From the NCBI RefSeq assembly GCF_000746025.2, contig NZ_CP045798.1, positions 1,226,501 through 1,290,500 of the forward strand: a stretch of DNA of 64,000 nucleotides, in the 5' to 3' direction. The notes below the pieces were generated by a model that worked only from the letters and a program-made list of their open reading frames with translations, did not search any database and had not been told where the DNA came from. Of this stretch, positions 53,091 to 63,908 are shown piece after piece; position 1 is the first letter of the stretch; every line of letters begins with the position of its first letter. A program made the translations under genes and the position numbers. This DNA comes from Thermanaerosceptrum fracticalcis (lineage in GTDB: Bacteria; Bacillota; Peptococcia; DRI-13).

Positions 53091-54334
53091 TATTTCTCCA
53101 CCTCCGCTCCGGCAGCAGCTTCTGCCTCAGCATCGCCGCTGGCACTGGATATAATTTCATCAGGCCACCAGAAGAAATAGGGGTTGGCTCTGGGGTGTTT
53201 GACCATCTGAGGTACGGGCGGTAAGCCCACGGCTTTGAGGAATTCCCTCATACCCTTTCTGTAAATCAACTCGCCCACTCTTTCACGGACCTTGCCGTTT
53301 TCATCCCACCATTCCCAGATGCGCTCGATGAGATCTTTCAGTTCCGCATAGTCATCTTCTTTTTCCAGTTTCATGAAGGGAACAATAACCCAGGATAAGA
53401 AAGCAGACTGGACAATCGTAGCTTTACCACCGATCAAGATAGTAGCGCCTGTTTCCTTGCCGATGCGTAAAGCTTTGGGCATCTTGTTGATACAGTGCAT
53501 ACATCTTACACAGTTGGGATTGTCTACAGTGAACTCTTGAGTTTCAGCGTTGTAAGTGCAAGCCTGGCTGGGGCACTTGTCTACAACCAGACCTTGGATA
53601 TCATAACCCTGAGCAGCATATTCCTTAACAGCTTCTTGATCAATACGAATGGCATCCCGCCAGGTACCGATGATAGAAAGGTCTGCCCGGGCAATGGAGG
53701 CTACACAGTCGTTGGCACAGCCCGAAATCTTAATTTTAAATTTATAGGGAAAACTTGGTCTGTGTAAATAATCCTGGAAGGTGTTGGTTAAATTGTGGCA
53801 AAGGTCTAAAGTATCGATACAGGCATTCTGGCAGCGGGCAGGACCTGCGCAGCAGCTGGGAGTTCTCATATTAGAACCGGAACCGCCCAAGTCAAAACCA
53901 GCCTCAGAGAGATCATTGAAGCAGGGTTGGAGATGTTCGGTGGTAGTACCGAGTAAGATTGCATCCCCGGTAGCACCGTGCATATTCGTTAAACCACTGC
54001 CATGCTTTTCCCAGATATCACAAAGAGTTCTTAACGCGTCACTGGTGTAATACCAACCACTGGGCTGGTTCACTCGCATGGTGTGGAATTCCCTTACTTC
54101 AGGAAATTCTTCGGGTAAATCGGTATATCTGCCGATTACACCTCCACCATAACCAGTTACCCCTACGATACCACCATGTTTCCAGTGACCGGTTTTGTCT
54201 TCGTAGGAGCGTTCCAGGAGATCCAGGAGTTCCGCCGTCTTGGAGTTATGGGCTGATTTCTCCATCTCTTTGACGAAACTAGGCCAGGGACCTTTTTTCA
54301 GCTCCTCTAAAAGAGGCCTTTTCTTTTCAGACAA
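53090..54334 (-). CDS. dsrA: dissimilatory sulfite reductase alpha subunit
   Basis: 414 residues. Cofactor Cys are in CCAGPARC (residues 161-168) and GCANDC (206-210); the inserted ferredoxin domain uses Cys254 (DKCPSQ) and the run CVRCMHC (275-281). Length is normal for DsrA. A ferredoxin gene lies 88 bases upstream on the same strand, then dsrB, dsrD and so on. Confidence 0.97.
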   Translation of the reverse strand: MSEKKRPLLEELKKGPWPSFVKEMEKSAHNSKTAELLDLLERSYEDKTGHWKHGGIVGVTGYGGGVIGRYTDLPEEFPEVREFHTMRVNQPSGWYYTSDALRTLCDIWEKHGSGLTNMHGATGDAILLGTTTEHLQPCFNDLSEAGFDLGGSGSNMRTPSCCAGPARCQNACIDTLDLCHNLTNTFQDYLHRPSFPYKFKIKISGCANDCVASIARADLSIIGTWRDAIRIDQEAVKEYAAQGYDIQGLVVDKCPSQACTYNAETQEFTVDNPNCVRCMHCINKMPKALRIGKETGATILIGGKATIVQSAFLSWVIVPFMKLEKEDDYAELKDLIERIWEWWDENGKVRERVGELIYRKGMREFLKAVGLPPVPQMVKHPRANPYFFWWPDEIISSASGDAEAEAAAGAEVEK

Positions 54335-54421
54335 ATTAAACCCACCTTTCCTTGATAACTTTATTTTAAATAGTAATGATATTTTTACTATTTTGTACAG
54401 GAAAGTTTATCTTTCCTCAGT

Positions 54422-54610
54422 TTATAGTTCACGAATTTCCACAGCACCGTTAGGGCACATAGCAACACAGCTTTCGCAGCCCAGGCATTCATCGGAGCCA
54501 TTGGGAAGGTCGGCTTTGTCACCTACTAATTCAATGATTTGCGCGGGACATGCATTGGCACAGGCACTGCAGCCGTCACATTTGTCTTGGTCAATGGTTA
54601 CTAAATACAT
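54422..54610 (-). CDS. 2[4Fe-4S] ferredoxin at the head of the dsr operon
   Basis: 62 residues with CDGCSACANACP and CLGCESCVAMCP. It is a small soluble electron carrier, likely donor for DsrAB or for the flavoprotein at 44560 if that enzyme is ferredoxin-dependent. AGGAGGAG precedes the ATG. Weak hairpins at about 54370-54415 separate it from dsrA. Confidence 0.93.
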   Translation of the reverse strand: MYLVTIDQDKCDGCSACANACPAQIIELVGDKADLPNGSDECLGCESCVAMCPNGAVEIREL

Positions 54611-55040
54611 TTTATACTCCTCCTTTTCTGAGTATATAAAAATAAAAGCACAGGAAGTTAAATGGTTAGTTCCAAATAGTACTAAGTTCCCGAAATCAAC
54701 CTTTAATCACCTATGGCTTTATCTTGATTATATGCTATTGTTTCTCTTTCCCAACACCCCCCAGATAGGCCATTTTGTGAAATCAGGCACACTCAAATCT
54801 AGTGCTTTTTGGCCATAAGTATATTTTATAAGCTTGACATAACCCTTTGATGGTGAGGTTTTCGGCAATCTACAAGGTTTTGTGTTTGTCATGCGACAAC
54901 TTGTTATAGTATTAATTTACTATTTCTGTTCTCGCCTTTTTGCACTTACTTGTCCAAAAACACCATCTAATCTTTATAACGATTATTTATAGAGTACATA
55001 AAACGTTCTTTGCGGTGGAAAAAACCGCCCAGTTCATGAA
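54611..55040. other. intergenic region upstream of the dsr operon
   Basis: About 430 bases with no gene. It should hold the dsr promoter. It contains TTGTCATGCGACAA (54886-54899), a dyad of the Crp/Fnr type, about 280 bases from the ferredoxin start. No clear -10/-35 pair was found. Confidence 0.6.
54886..54899. promoter_or_regulatory. Crp/Fnr-type dyad upstream of the dsr operon
   Basis: TTGTC-ATGC-GACAA has the half-site layout of FNR-family operators (TTGNC-N4-GNCAA). It is not a CooA site, which has a longer spacer. It is far from the first gene and has no visible -10 at the right distance, so it is only a candidate. Confidence 0.3.
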
Positions 55041-55706
55041 CTAGACGGTCTCATCTTCTACCAATCCTTCACGCATGGCATAGGTGGCCAGCTGGACTCT
55101 GTTTTCCAAATGGAGCTTTTCCATAATATTACATAGGTGGTTTTTTACTGTATTTTCTGTAATGGACAAACGGCTCGCTATCTCCCGGTTGGTAATCCCC
55201 TGGGCCACCAGGGAGAGAACTTCTTTCTCCCTGCTAGTCAGATTCTCCGTAGTAGGGGATTGCTTTACCGGCCTATGGGATAATTCGGCAAATTCTTTTA
55301 AAATTTTGGTAGCCATAAGAGGTGATAAAGCAGCTTCACCTTTACGCAAGCCCCTTATTTGTTTTAGCAGTTCATCAGGTTCCATGTTTTTTAAAAGATA
55401 GCCTTGGGCCCCATTCTTAATGGCCTGGAAAAGGTCATCATCATCTTCGGAAATACTGAACATAACAACCATGCATTTGGGATATTCTTTCTTAATAATG
55501 CGGACCGCTTCAATACCCGACATCACAGGCATGTGTACATCCATTAATACCAGATCAGGATTACATTCCTGTATTTTATTGATGGCTTCCATCCCATTAG
55601 CAGCTTCGGCTACCACCTTAATGTCAGGCTGGCCTTCCAGGAAGCTGGCTATCCCTTTACGGAAAAGCAGGTGGTCATCTACCAATAAAATTCTAATTTG
55701 TTTCAT
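55041..55706 (-). CDS. NarL/LuxR-family response regulator
   Basis: About 221 residues from the ATG at 55706 behind GGGAGG. The receiver has DDH at the front, the phospho-Asp in LVLMDVHMPVMSG and Lys in YLLKNMEP. The LuxR-type HTH starts NLTSREKEVLSLVAQGITNR. The histidine kinase gene lies just upstream. The likely targets are the dsr operon it faces, by position only. Confidence 0.94.
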   Translation of the reverse strand: MKQIRILLVDDHLLFRKGIASFLEGQPDIKVVAEAANGMEAINKIQECNPDLVLMDVHMPVMSGIEAVRIIKKEYPKCMVVMFSISEDDDDLFQAIKNGAQGYLLKNMEPDELLKQIRGLRKGEAALSPLMATKILKEFAELSHRPVKQSPTTENLTSREKEVLSLVAQGITNREIASRLSITENTVKNHLCNIMEKLHLENRVQLATYAMREGLVEDETV

Positions 55707-55719
55707 TTGTTGCCTCCCT

Positions 55720-57021
55720 TTACGAGACATTTTCTGTTCTTTTTCCCGTCCGGGGAATCGTTAAACAAATGGTTGTACCGGCAGGTTCATTAGGCAATAT
55801 GGTTAAACTTCCTCCAATGAGACCTGCTCTTTCTTCCATAATAGAAAGGCCAAAATGTTTCTTGCCAATTTTCTCAACTTTTTCCTTAACAAAGCCAATG
55901 CCGTTATCCGAAATGACAAGCACCATTTCGCCGGATTTTTCAGTAAGCTCAATCCTTACTTTTGTTGCCTGGGCATGTTTGCGTACATTGGTCAAGGCTT
56001 CCTGTACAATCCGTGTAACATGAATTTTCACTGCTGTGGGCAGTTCCCATTCGTCTTTTACGTTGATAATTACTTCCACCGGGATACGGAAGTTATCGGC
56101 AAATTTACATCCATAGTCCTTAAGCCATAGACTAAAGGACTGCTGCAACTGGGGGTTTGCTTTTAGATCAAAAATGTTAAAACGAACTTCTTCCAGAGCT
56201 TCCTGGATAACAGATTTCACCTCAGAAATTTCACTGAGCAATTCCCCAGTCTTGGAAAGCTTATTTTCAATGGTTTTACACTTCAAATTAAGAAAACATA
56301 AGGTTTGGGCCAGGCCATCATGCATTTCCCGGGCTAAACGGTAGCGTTCCTCCAGAACGGCCATATCATGCATGGCTTTCTCTAGCTTCTTACGTTCAGT
56401 GATGTCACGCAAAATTATTTCTACCTGGGGTTCATTATATCCGTCACCAGGAATATAGGAATAACTTACGGCCACAGGTTTACTGCAACCTTCCCGGTCA
56501 CTAATACACATTTCCACATAGGGTATGGAACACTGTTTTTCAAAGACCAGTCTTCCCCAACACTGGCTGTGCCCGCACTCGGGATTGAGGCATGCTTCGG
56601 AACAATACTTTTTTGTGGCCTCTGTTTCAAATTTACACTTGTTTATTACTGAACAAGTTAGTTTGCCAATGGTCTCATCGGCTTTCCAACCGGTAATTTT
56701 TTCCGCTGCAGGGTTTATGGAGAGAATTTTTAAATTCCTGTCGATCATAATAATGCCATCTGAGGTATAAGTAAAGGCACTTTGGAGCTTTTGCCTCTCC
56801 CTTATAATTTCATGGTGCTGGTTATCTATGATTTTAAAAACACCCTGGGAGAAAATGGCCCCTCCGGCCAGTACAAATAAAAGCAAGATCGCACTCCCTC
56901 CCCATCCGTCTGAGGATAAGCCGGGAAACAACACAGGGACTACTGTAAACCTTAATATTTCGAAAATTGCTGCTCCTACCACGGGAACTACAATTGTCAG
57001 CCAGCGAAGATGCCTGTACAT
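55720..57021 (-). CDS. NarX/DegS-type histidine kinase with Cys-rich PAS domain
   Basis: 433 residues. Two membrane segments (about residues 8-33 and 42-62) precede a PAS domain, then HisKA_3 with His234 in AREMHDGLAQT, and the ATPase part with QEALTNVRKHA and DNGIGF. Between residues 123 and 179 there are nine Cys (123, 129, 140, 144, 149, 154, 164, 172, 179), many more than normal for PAS. They may bind a metal or Fe-S cluster, or act as a thiol switch. It partners the response regulator 13 bases downstream. Confidence 0.92.
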   Translation of the reverse strand: MYRHLRWLTIVVPVVGAAIFEILRFTVVPVLFPGLSSDGWGGSAILLLFVLAGGAIFSQGVFKIIDNQHHEIIRERQKLQSAFTYTSDGIIMIDRNLKILSINPAAEKITGWKADETIGKLTCSVINKCKFETEATKKYCSEACLNPECGHSQCWGRLVFEKQCSIPYVEMCISDREGCSKPVAVSYSYIPGDGYNEPQVEIILRDITERKKLEKAMHDMAVLEERYRLAREMHDGLAQTLCFLNLKCKTIENKLSKTGELLSEISEVKSVIQEALEEVRFNIFDLKANPQLQQSFSLWLKDYGCKFADNFRIPVEVIINVKDEWELPTAVKIHVTRIVQEALTNVRKHAQATKVRIELTEKSGEMVLVISDNGIGFVKEKVEKIGKKHFGLSIMEERAGLIGGSLTILPNEPAGTTICLTIPRTGKRTENVS

Positions 57022-57109
57022 TACATCCTCCCATGTAGCGATTTATTACTACTATTAATATTAACACAAATAGTAGTATAATACTACGTTCTGTCCAGCA
57101 CTTCCTGTT

Positions 57110-57808
57110 TTATTTACCATTATTGTTTTCAGCAGTAAGTTCAGCCACTTTTTGTAAGATCTGTTGCCGTGCAGAAGGGGCTAACCCCTGAAAGAAGCGG
57201 TTGATGTCACGATTGAACCCGCATATATCCGAATCTTTTACCAGAGAACGTAAGAGGACTATTATTCTGTTAATAATTTCTAATTCTCTGACAGTAAAAC
57301 CTAAGAGGTTCTCCCTGATAGCATGCAACATGGCAATCTCATCTTCTGACTGCTGGATAGCCATGCCGCCAATCCCCTCGTTAAGGAGAAAGTAAGAAGT
57401 ACTGATTCCCAGCCTGCGGGCTATTTTCTGTAATGTAAGCAGAGAAGGTTTAACACGCCCTGTTTCAATCTGGGTTATCAGGCTCAAAGACACTCCCACA
57501 GCATCCCCCAATTGAGCCTGGGTCAAGCCATGGCTTTCTCTGAGCCGTCTAATCCTCTCTCCTAAATTAAGGACTTCCTCAGAAACCACAAAGTGACTAA
57601 TTGGCACCTCCAGAACCTTTGCCAATTTTTCAAGGGTTTTTAAAGATGCGCAAGTTTTGCCGCGCTCTATTTCACTGATATGGGTGTAAGAAACCCCTGA
57701 CAGGTTACCTAATTCCATCAACGTTAAACCTTTAGCCTCACGAAGCTGTCTTAATTCCGCACCTAAATAGGTATAGATACTTTCGGGATTATCCACCGCC
57801 CCCACCAC
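57110..57808 (-). CDS. regulator with two tandem XRE-type HTH domains
   Basis: 232 residues. The first HTH (LREAKGLTLMELGNLSGVSY) is near residue 20 and the second (LRESHGLTQAQLGDAVGVSL) near residue 92. The C-terminal third is helical with no known ligand domain. The two HTH copies are related and so arose by duplication. It lies between the kinase and the LysR gene; targets are unknown. Confidence 0.88.
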   Translation of the reverse strand: MVGAVDNPESIYTYLGAELRQLREAKGLTLMELGNLSGVSYTHISEIERGKTCASLKTLEKLAKVLEVPISHFVVSEEVLNLGERIRRLRESHGLTQAQLGDAVGVSLSLITQIETGRVKPSLLTLQKIARRLGISTSYFLLNEGIGGMAIQQSEDEIAMLHAIRENLLGFTVRELEIINRIIVLLRSLVKDSDICGFNRDINRFFQGLAPSARQQILQKVAELTAENNNGK

Positions 57809-57809
57809 C

Positions 57810-58721
57810 TTATTCGGCTAATAATTGGCGAACCTCTTCTGAACGTAAGTATTTTAAAAACTCCTCTACGGCCTGGGTACGAAACTTTTTCCGATGATAA
57901 ATCAAGGTAAATTCCCGATGAAACTTTAGATCTTTAATATTAACAGTATCAATAAACCCGGCTTTCTTTCTAGCTTTTCCGGCAAATTTTGAGACCAGCG
58001 AGATACCTAATCCTTTCTGAACTGCTTCTAAAATTGCTGATGTACTGCCTATTTCCATAATGACATCCAATTTTTCATGTGGATATCCTGCCAAATCTAA
58101 AGCCTTCTCCATAACTACCCGGGTCCCTGAACCTTTTTCTCTAAGAATAAAGGGATAATTAACAAAGTCCGATACAGAAACCTCTTCTTTTTTTGATAGA
58201 GGATGTCCCGGAGGAATTACTAAAACTAATTCATCATCAATAAATTTTTCCTTAACAATTTCCTTGCCATGTACAGGTCCTTCTACAAAACCTATATCTA
58301 ATTCTCCCTCTAAAAGTCTATGTTCTATATCTTCTGTGTTGTGAATTTCTAAACTTAATTCTACATCAGAATGTTTTTTCTTAAAGGAACCAACAATAAT
58401 TGGAAGTACCCATTCGCCTATGGTGGTGCTGGCACCAATGATGAGTTTGCCCCGGATCTTTCCTGTAAGCTCCTGCATTTCTCTCTCCAACTGGGCCTGA
58501 AGAATACTCATTTCATTAGCGTACTTTAACAAAAGTTCACCAGCAGCCGTCAGGTTGATAGTCCGGTTCACCCTGTCAAAAAGCCTGGTCCCATAGTATT
58601 CCTCCAGCATCTGGATTTGAAAACTGACAGCAGGCTGGGTTAAAAAAAGTGCTTTGGCTGCCTTGGAAAAGCTCTTTTTTTCCACCACAGTTAAAAATAC
58701 TTTAATGCCATTATCAAGCAT
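57810..58721 (-). CDS. LysR-family regulator (CysL-like)
   Basis: 303 residues with the N-terminal winged HTH (SFSKAAKALFLTQPAVSFQI) and a periplasmic-binding-like effector domain (GKLIIGASTTIGEWVLP). It resembles the CysL/CbbR group that responds to sulfur or carbon metabolites. Near the dsr block a role in sulfur metabolism is possible but not proven. It ends 1 base before the double-HTH gene start region. Confidence 0.9.
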   Translation of the reverse strand: MLDNGIKVFLTVVEKKSFSKAAKALFLTQPAVSFQIQMLEEYYGTRLFDRVNRTINLTAAGELLLKYANEMSILQAQLEREMQELTGKIRGKLIIGASTTIGEWVLPIIVGSFKKKHSDVELSLEIHNTEDIEHRLLEGELDIGFVEGPVHGKEIVKEKFIDDELVLVIPPGHPLSKKEEVSVSDFVNYPFILREKGSGTRVVMEKALDLAGYPHEKLDVIMEIGSTSAILEAVQKGLGISLVSKFAGKARKKAGFIDTVNIKDLKFHREFTLIYHRKKFRTQAVEEFLKYLRSEEVRQLLAE

Positions 58722-58748
58722 TTTACACCAACACTCCCCTTCATCTAC

Positions 58749-60238
<1,490 letters not shown>

Positions 60239-60246
60239 AACCTCTC

Positions 60247-60690
60247 CTAAATTTTATCAGATTTCAGCACATGGTAAGCCAACAGTATCATACCCACAAC
60301 AATGGCCGAATCCGCCATATTAAATACGAAAGGCCAGATTCCGCGAAAGTCAATGAAATCAACAACCAGCCCCGTTTGCATACGATCGATAAGGTTACCG
60401 ATTGCTCCTCCCGCTACCAGACCCAGGGTAAGAGCTAAAAAGAGGCTTTTTTTTCCTTCTGTATAAGCCAGGTAGAAAAGGGCCGCTAAAATAAGAATGG
60501 TAATAACAATAAAAAACCAGGTTTTCTCAGCCAATATACCAAAAGCTGCCCCGGGGTTTTTTACATAAGTGATGTGGAGAAAGTTAGGAATTAGCGGGAT
60601 GGTTTGTCCCAGCAGCATTTGCGTGGTCACCAGATACTTGGTAAACCTATCGATGACTAGTGTTAAAACTAATGTTGTCCAAAAATACAT
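60247..60690 (-). CDS. lspA: lipoprotein signal peptidase
   Basis: About 147 residues, four membrane segments. Catalytic Asp residues are in GNLIDR and NMADSAI, with VKNPGAAFG as the family motif. It cleaves the signal from prolipoproteins such as the DctP encoded in this window. The ATG at 60690 fits the GGAG site; a start at 60702 is possible. It overlaps no gene and is followed by rluD. Confidence 0.95.
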   Translation of the reverse strand: MYFWTTLVLTLVIDRFTKYLVTTQMLLGQTIPLIPNFLHITYVKNPGAAFGILAEKTWFFIVITILILAALFYLAYTEGKKSLFLALTLGLVAGGAIGNLIDRMQTGLVVDFIDFRGIWPFVFNMADSAIVVGMILLAYHVLKSDKI

Positions 60691-60832
60691 TGTCCACTCC
60701 ATAAATATTCCTTATTATAATTTATTTACTATATTATATTAACACAATTAGCCAACAAGGCGCAATCAACCGCATCTTCCTATACCGGATACTCAGAGTA
60801 TTAATTAAAAAGCAGCCGGTCTTAACCTGCTG

Positions 60833-61357
60833 CTATTCTACAACATATACTGTCTCTGCCAAAGAGCGCCTGGAGGGTTGATTTGGTTCCATTTCGCCAT
60901 AACCCAAAGCAATAATCGCTACTGGCCGCAGCTCTCCCTGTATCTCCAGTATTTTTTTCACCACTTCTTCCTGAAAAGCACCGATCCAGAGACTCCCCAC
61001 ACCAAAAGCAGTGGCTGCCAGGAGCATATTCTGGACAGCCGCGGCAGTATCCTGCAGGCAGTATAACTTCTCTCCCCGCTCTCCGTAGCGTGACCGGGCT
61101 ATAGAAGTATCTGCACAGACTACTACGATGAGGGGTGCCTCCGCTAAAACCTTTTGATCCAGGGCAGCCTTCATAATTTCTTCTTTTTTACTCTGACTAT
61201 AGACAGCGTAAAATTTCCATGGTTGCAAATTTCCTGCCGAAGGTGCCCACAGCGCTGCTTCTAAGATCCGGCTTACTGTGGCTGGGGGCAGGGGTTCAGG
61301 TTTAAACTTGCGGATACTCCGTCTATCCCTGATAGCATCCATTACATCTTTAGTCAT
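60833..61357 (-). CDS. nitroreductase family FMN protein
   Basis: 174 residues. MDAIRDRRSIRKFKPEPLP at the front, WAPSAGNLQPWKFYAV, and the end YGEMEPNQPSRRSL match NAD(P)H:FMN nitroreductase-like enzymes. The substrate is unknown. The gene stands alone between DUF5665 and lspA. Confidence 0.92.
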   Translation of the reverse strand: MTKDVMDAIRDRRSIRKFKPEPLPPATVSRILEAALWAPSAGNLQPWKFYAVYSQSKKEEIMKAALDQKVLAEAPLIVVVCADTSIARSRYGERGEKLYCLQDTAAAVQNMLLAATAFGVGSLWIGAFQEEVVKKILEIQGELRPVAIIALGYGEMEPNQPSRRSLAETVYVVE

Positions 61358-61380
61358 GTTGGTACCTCCCTAACTAAATA

Positions 61381-61680
61381 TTAAGGTTTAGTCTGCATAT
61401 GTTCATTGACCATTTCTACAATTTCCGCAATAAAGTTACCGATAAGCGGCAGGTTTAACAATACTATTTTTTGGAGCAAGTAAAGAACTACTGCACCTAA
61501 AATGGTAAAGCCTATGGCCATGCCCAATCCCCGGGCTACACCGGCCATTAAGTTGATTGCCAGCATTTTTCGGGTATTGTGCAGGTATTCCACATATTCG
61601 GCCAGCTTCATTTTTTCCATGGCAATGACGAGTTCGTCAACCTTGGCCTCTAATCGGTGTTTTGCTTCCTGCCCCGGCAT
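61381..61680 (-). CDS. DUF5665 domain membrane protein
   Basis: 99 residues. A helical front (HRLEAKVDELVIAMEKMKLA) is followed by GMAIGFTILGAVVLYLLQKI, one long or two short membrane segments. It matches small Firmicutes proteins of DUF5665. Function unknown. It precedes the nitroreductase gene on the same strand. Confidence 0.85.
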   Translation of the reverse strand: MPGQEAKHRLEAKVDELVIAMEKMKLAEYVEYLHNTRKMLAINLMAGVARGLGMAIGFTILGAVVLYLLQKIVLLNLPLIGNFIAEIVEMVNEHMQTKP

Positions 61681-61692
61681 ATTTCTTTCCTC

Positions 61693-61730
61693 TTAGTTAT
61701 TAGTTACTAGTTATTAGTTATTAGTTATTT
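61693..61730. repeat. permuted TAGTTATTAGTTACTAGT patch
   Basis: About 38 bases built of TTAGTTATTAG and TTACTAGTTATTAG words, the reverse-complement flavour of the TAACTAGTAACTAATAAC patch at 2252-2298. A related GTCGGAGAGCGGACTTCGG patch follows at 61911-61935. It is non-coding. Confidence 0.7.
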
Positions 61731-61800
61731 TAAGATTATTTAAACTGGAAATTAAACGAAAAACTTTGTTTGTGCAAAAAATTACTTATACTATAAATAA

Positions 61801-61832
61801 AAGACTTAAGGTTTTATGCAGCCTTAAGTCTT
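61801..61832 (-). terminator. intrinsic terminator after the pyruvate-kinase-C-like gene
   Basis: AAGACTTAAGG and CCTTAAGTCTT form a perfect 11-bp stem with a 10-base loop, with T-rich tails on both strands (TTATTTATAG on the minus strand). Confidence 0.75.
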
Positions 61833-61952
61833 CTTTCTTGTTGAGGAAACTACAGTTCAATTTCTATTAAGTTGCAGTAAAGGACACCATCAATCGTAAT
61901 ATTTCGGTAGTCGGAGAGCGGACTTCGGAAATCGAAGCCAGATAACGGCATT

Positions 61953-62498
61953 TTACCAGTTTCTTGGCTTGCAGATGATTTCATGAACTTTTGTTTCAAA
62001 GAAATTATTGGAGTGGGCGGGTGTGACCACAATGGCAGCATCAGCTCCTTCTGCCGTCCCTCCTACAGCTATAACCTCTTCCCCGTAAGGAATAAGTCCT
62101 GCATCCAGAGCCATGGAGGCTATCTCTATGCTTACTTTTACACCCTGTCCAAAAAGACGTAAGGTAAATCCCATAATCTCAGCAGGATAAATGCCGCCAA
62201 ACTTGTTTTTTAAGGACCTGTCCACGCCCGCCAGTAAATGGGTAGTGGTAAGTATCTTGCAGCCGCCTTTCTCCAACATAGCCCTGTTCTCAGGGTCCAT
62301 TTCATCTATACCCGGGCCGGCAAAGCCCACATGATGGGTAACACAGACCACATTTAACCCCTTGTCCAGGAATTTCAAGGCCGTTTCACCGCTGCAGGAA
62401 GCCACTACCACATGTTTAATTCCCAATTCTTTGGCTTTGGCCAGGACTAATTCCTCTGTTTTTGGGGTATTAATCTTACCTGCTTCAGGAAAGTACAT
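61953..62498 (-). CDS. pyruvate kinase alpha/beta-domain-like protein
   Basis: 181 residues resembling the C-terminal allosteric domain of pyruvate kinase without the catalytic barrel: EELVLAKAKELGIKHVVVAS, SGETALKFLD, and GGTAEGADAAIVVTPAHSNN. Stand-alone copies are known in Firmicutes and archaea. The function is unknown. It follows the DUF711 gene by 31 bases. Confidence 0.85.
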   Translation of the reverse strand: MYFPEAGKINTPKTEELVLAKAKELGIKHVVVASCSGETALKFLDKGLNVVCVTHHVGFAGPGIDEMDPENRAMLEKGGCKILTTTHLLAGVDRSLKNKFGGIYPAEIMGFTLRLFGQGVKVSIEIASMALDAGLIPYGEEVIAVGGTAEGADAAIVVTPAHSNNFFETKVHEIICKPRNW

Positions 62499-62529
62499 TG
62501 GAACACCTCCGGAAACACTGTATTTTCTA

Positions 62530-63897
62530 TCAGTTATTCAAGGCCAGAATAGGCGCAGGAATACGGCCGCCCCTTTTCACAAAGGTCTCAGCACTGTATT
62601 GATGGACAGGCATAATAGGACCCGTACCCAACAAGCCGCCAAATTCTACCCTTTCCCCAACTTTCTTACCGGGAACGGGAATAATACGCACGGCGGTAGT
62701 CTTCTTATTAATCATGCCGATGGCAGCTTCGTCAGCAATAATGGCCGCTATCGTTTCAGTTGAAGTGTCACCGGGTACGGCAATCATATCCAGGCCTACG
62801 GAACAGACACAGGTCATGGCCTCTAACTTATCCATACTTAAACTCCCTTCTTCCACGGCTCTAATCATTCCCGCATCTTCACTAACCGGGATAAAGGCCC
62901 CGCTCAAACCGCCTACATAAGAGGAAGCCATGGCCCCTCCTTTCTTTACGGCATCATTTAAGAGGGCTAAGGCAGCCGTAGTACCGTGGGTGCCTACTTT
63001 CTCCAGGCCCATAGCCTCAAGAATATCGGCCACACTGTCCCCAATAGCCGGAGTAGGTGCCAGGGATAAGTCTACAATACCAAAGGGAACCTTTAATCTC
63101 TTAGCAGCTTCCCGTCCCACCAGTTCTCCCATGCGTGTGACTTTAAATGCTGTATGTTTGATAATGGTAGCCAGACTGCCAAAATCCACGTTAGGATTCT
63201 GTCTTACTGCATTCAATACAACACCGGGTCCGCTTACTCCTACATTGATGACCGTTTCCGGCTCACCGATACCATGGAAGGCCCCGGCCATAAAGGGGTT
63301 GTCCTCCGGTACGTTGCAAAAGACCACAAGCTTGGCACATCCCAAAGCCCCCTGTTCTTTGGTCAGTTCTGCCGTCTCTTTGATAATCTGCCCCATACGA
63401 TAGACGGCATCCATATTAATGCCGGCTTTGGTGGAAGCCACATTAACCGAGGAACAAACCCTTTCTGTTTCGGCTAGACTTTGGGCAATAGAATCACACA
63501 AATATTCATCACCCTTGGTAAAGCCTTTATGCACAAGAGCGGAAAAACCACCGATAAAATTGACCCCTACTTCCTGGGCTGCTTTGTCCATGGCTTTTGC
63601 CAAGACTGTATAATCCCCGCTCTCACAACCTTCTCCAACGATGGCAATAGGGGTAACTGAAATTCTTTTGTTGATGATAGGGATACCATACTCCCGGGAA
63701 ATGGCTTCACCCACTTCCACCAGGTTTTCTGCTTTCCGGGTTATTTTATCGTATATTTTCCGGGCTACTACCTGAATATCGCTGTGGGTGCAATCTCGCA
63801 GGCTGATCCCCATGGTAATGGTACGTATATCTAAATTTTCCGCTTGAACCATACGGATTGTTTCCATAATTTCCGCCGGTGAAAAAGCAATTGGCAT
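62530..63897 (-). CDS. PFL/DUF711 family protein (UPF0210)
   Basis: 455 residues, full length. It starts with [17 protein letters not shown] and contains [33 protein letters not shown]-like stretches and [17 protein letters not shown]. The fold is related to pyruvate formate-lyase but the glycyl-radical chemistry is not known for this family. It is always next to a small ACT-domain gene, which is seen here just upstream. Confidence 0.93.
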   Translation of the reverse strand: MPIAFSPAEIMETIRMVQAENLDIRTITMGISLRDCTHSDIQVVARKIYDKITRKAENLVEVGEAISREYGIPIINKRISVTPIAIVGEGCESGDYTVLAKAMDKAAQEVGVNFIGGFSALVHKGFTKGDEYLCDSIAQSLAETERVCSSVNVASTKAGINMDAVYRMGQIIKETAELTKEQGALGCAKLVVFCNVPEDNPFMAGAFHGIGEPETVINVGVSGPGVVLNAVRQNPNVDFGSLATIIKHTAFKVTRMGELVGREAAKRLKVPFGIVDLSLAPTPAIGDSVADILEAMGLEKVGTHGTTAALALLNDAVKKGGAMASSYVGGLSGAFIPVSEDAGMIRAVEEGSLSMDKLEAMTCVCSVGLDMIAVPGDTSTETIAAIIADEAAIGMINKKTTAVRIIPVPGKKVGERVEFGGLLGTGPIMPVHQYSAETFVKRGGRIPAPILALNN

Positions 63898-63908
63898 GAT
63901 CCTACCTC

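Noticed and set aside
54886-54899. Third CooA operator
   Set aside because: The half sites TGTC and GACA are present but the spacer is 4 bases instead of the 8 between TGTC and GACA in the coo sites, and no -10 lies 32 bases away.
61693-61730. Possible CRISPR or tandem repeat array
   Set aside because: The words are permuted, only about 10 bases long and have no spacers. No cas gene is in the window.
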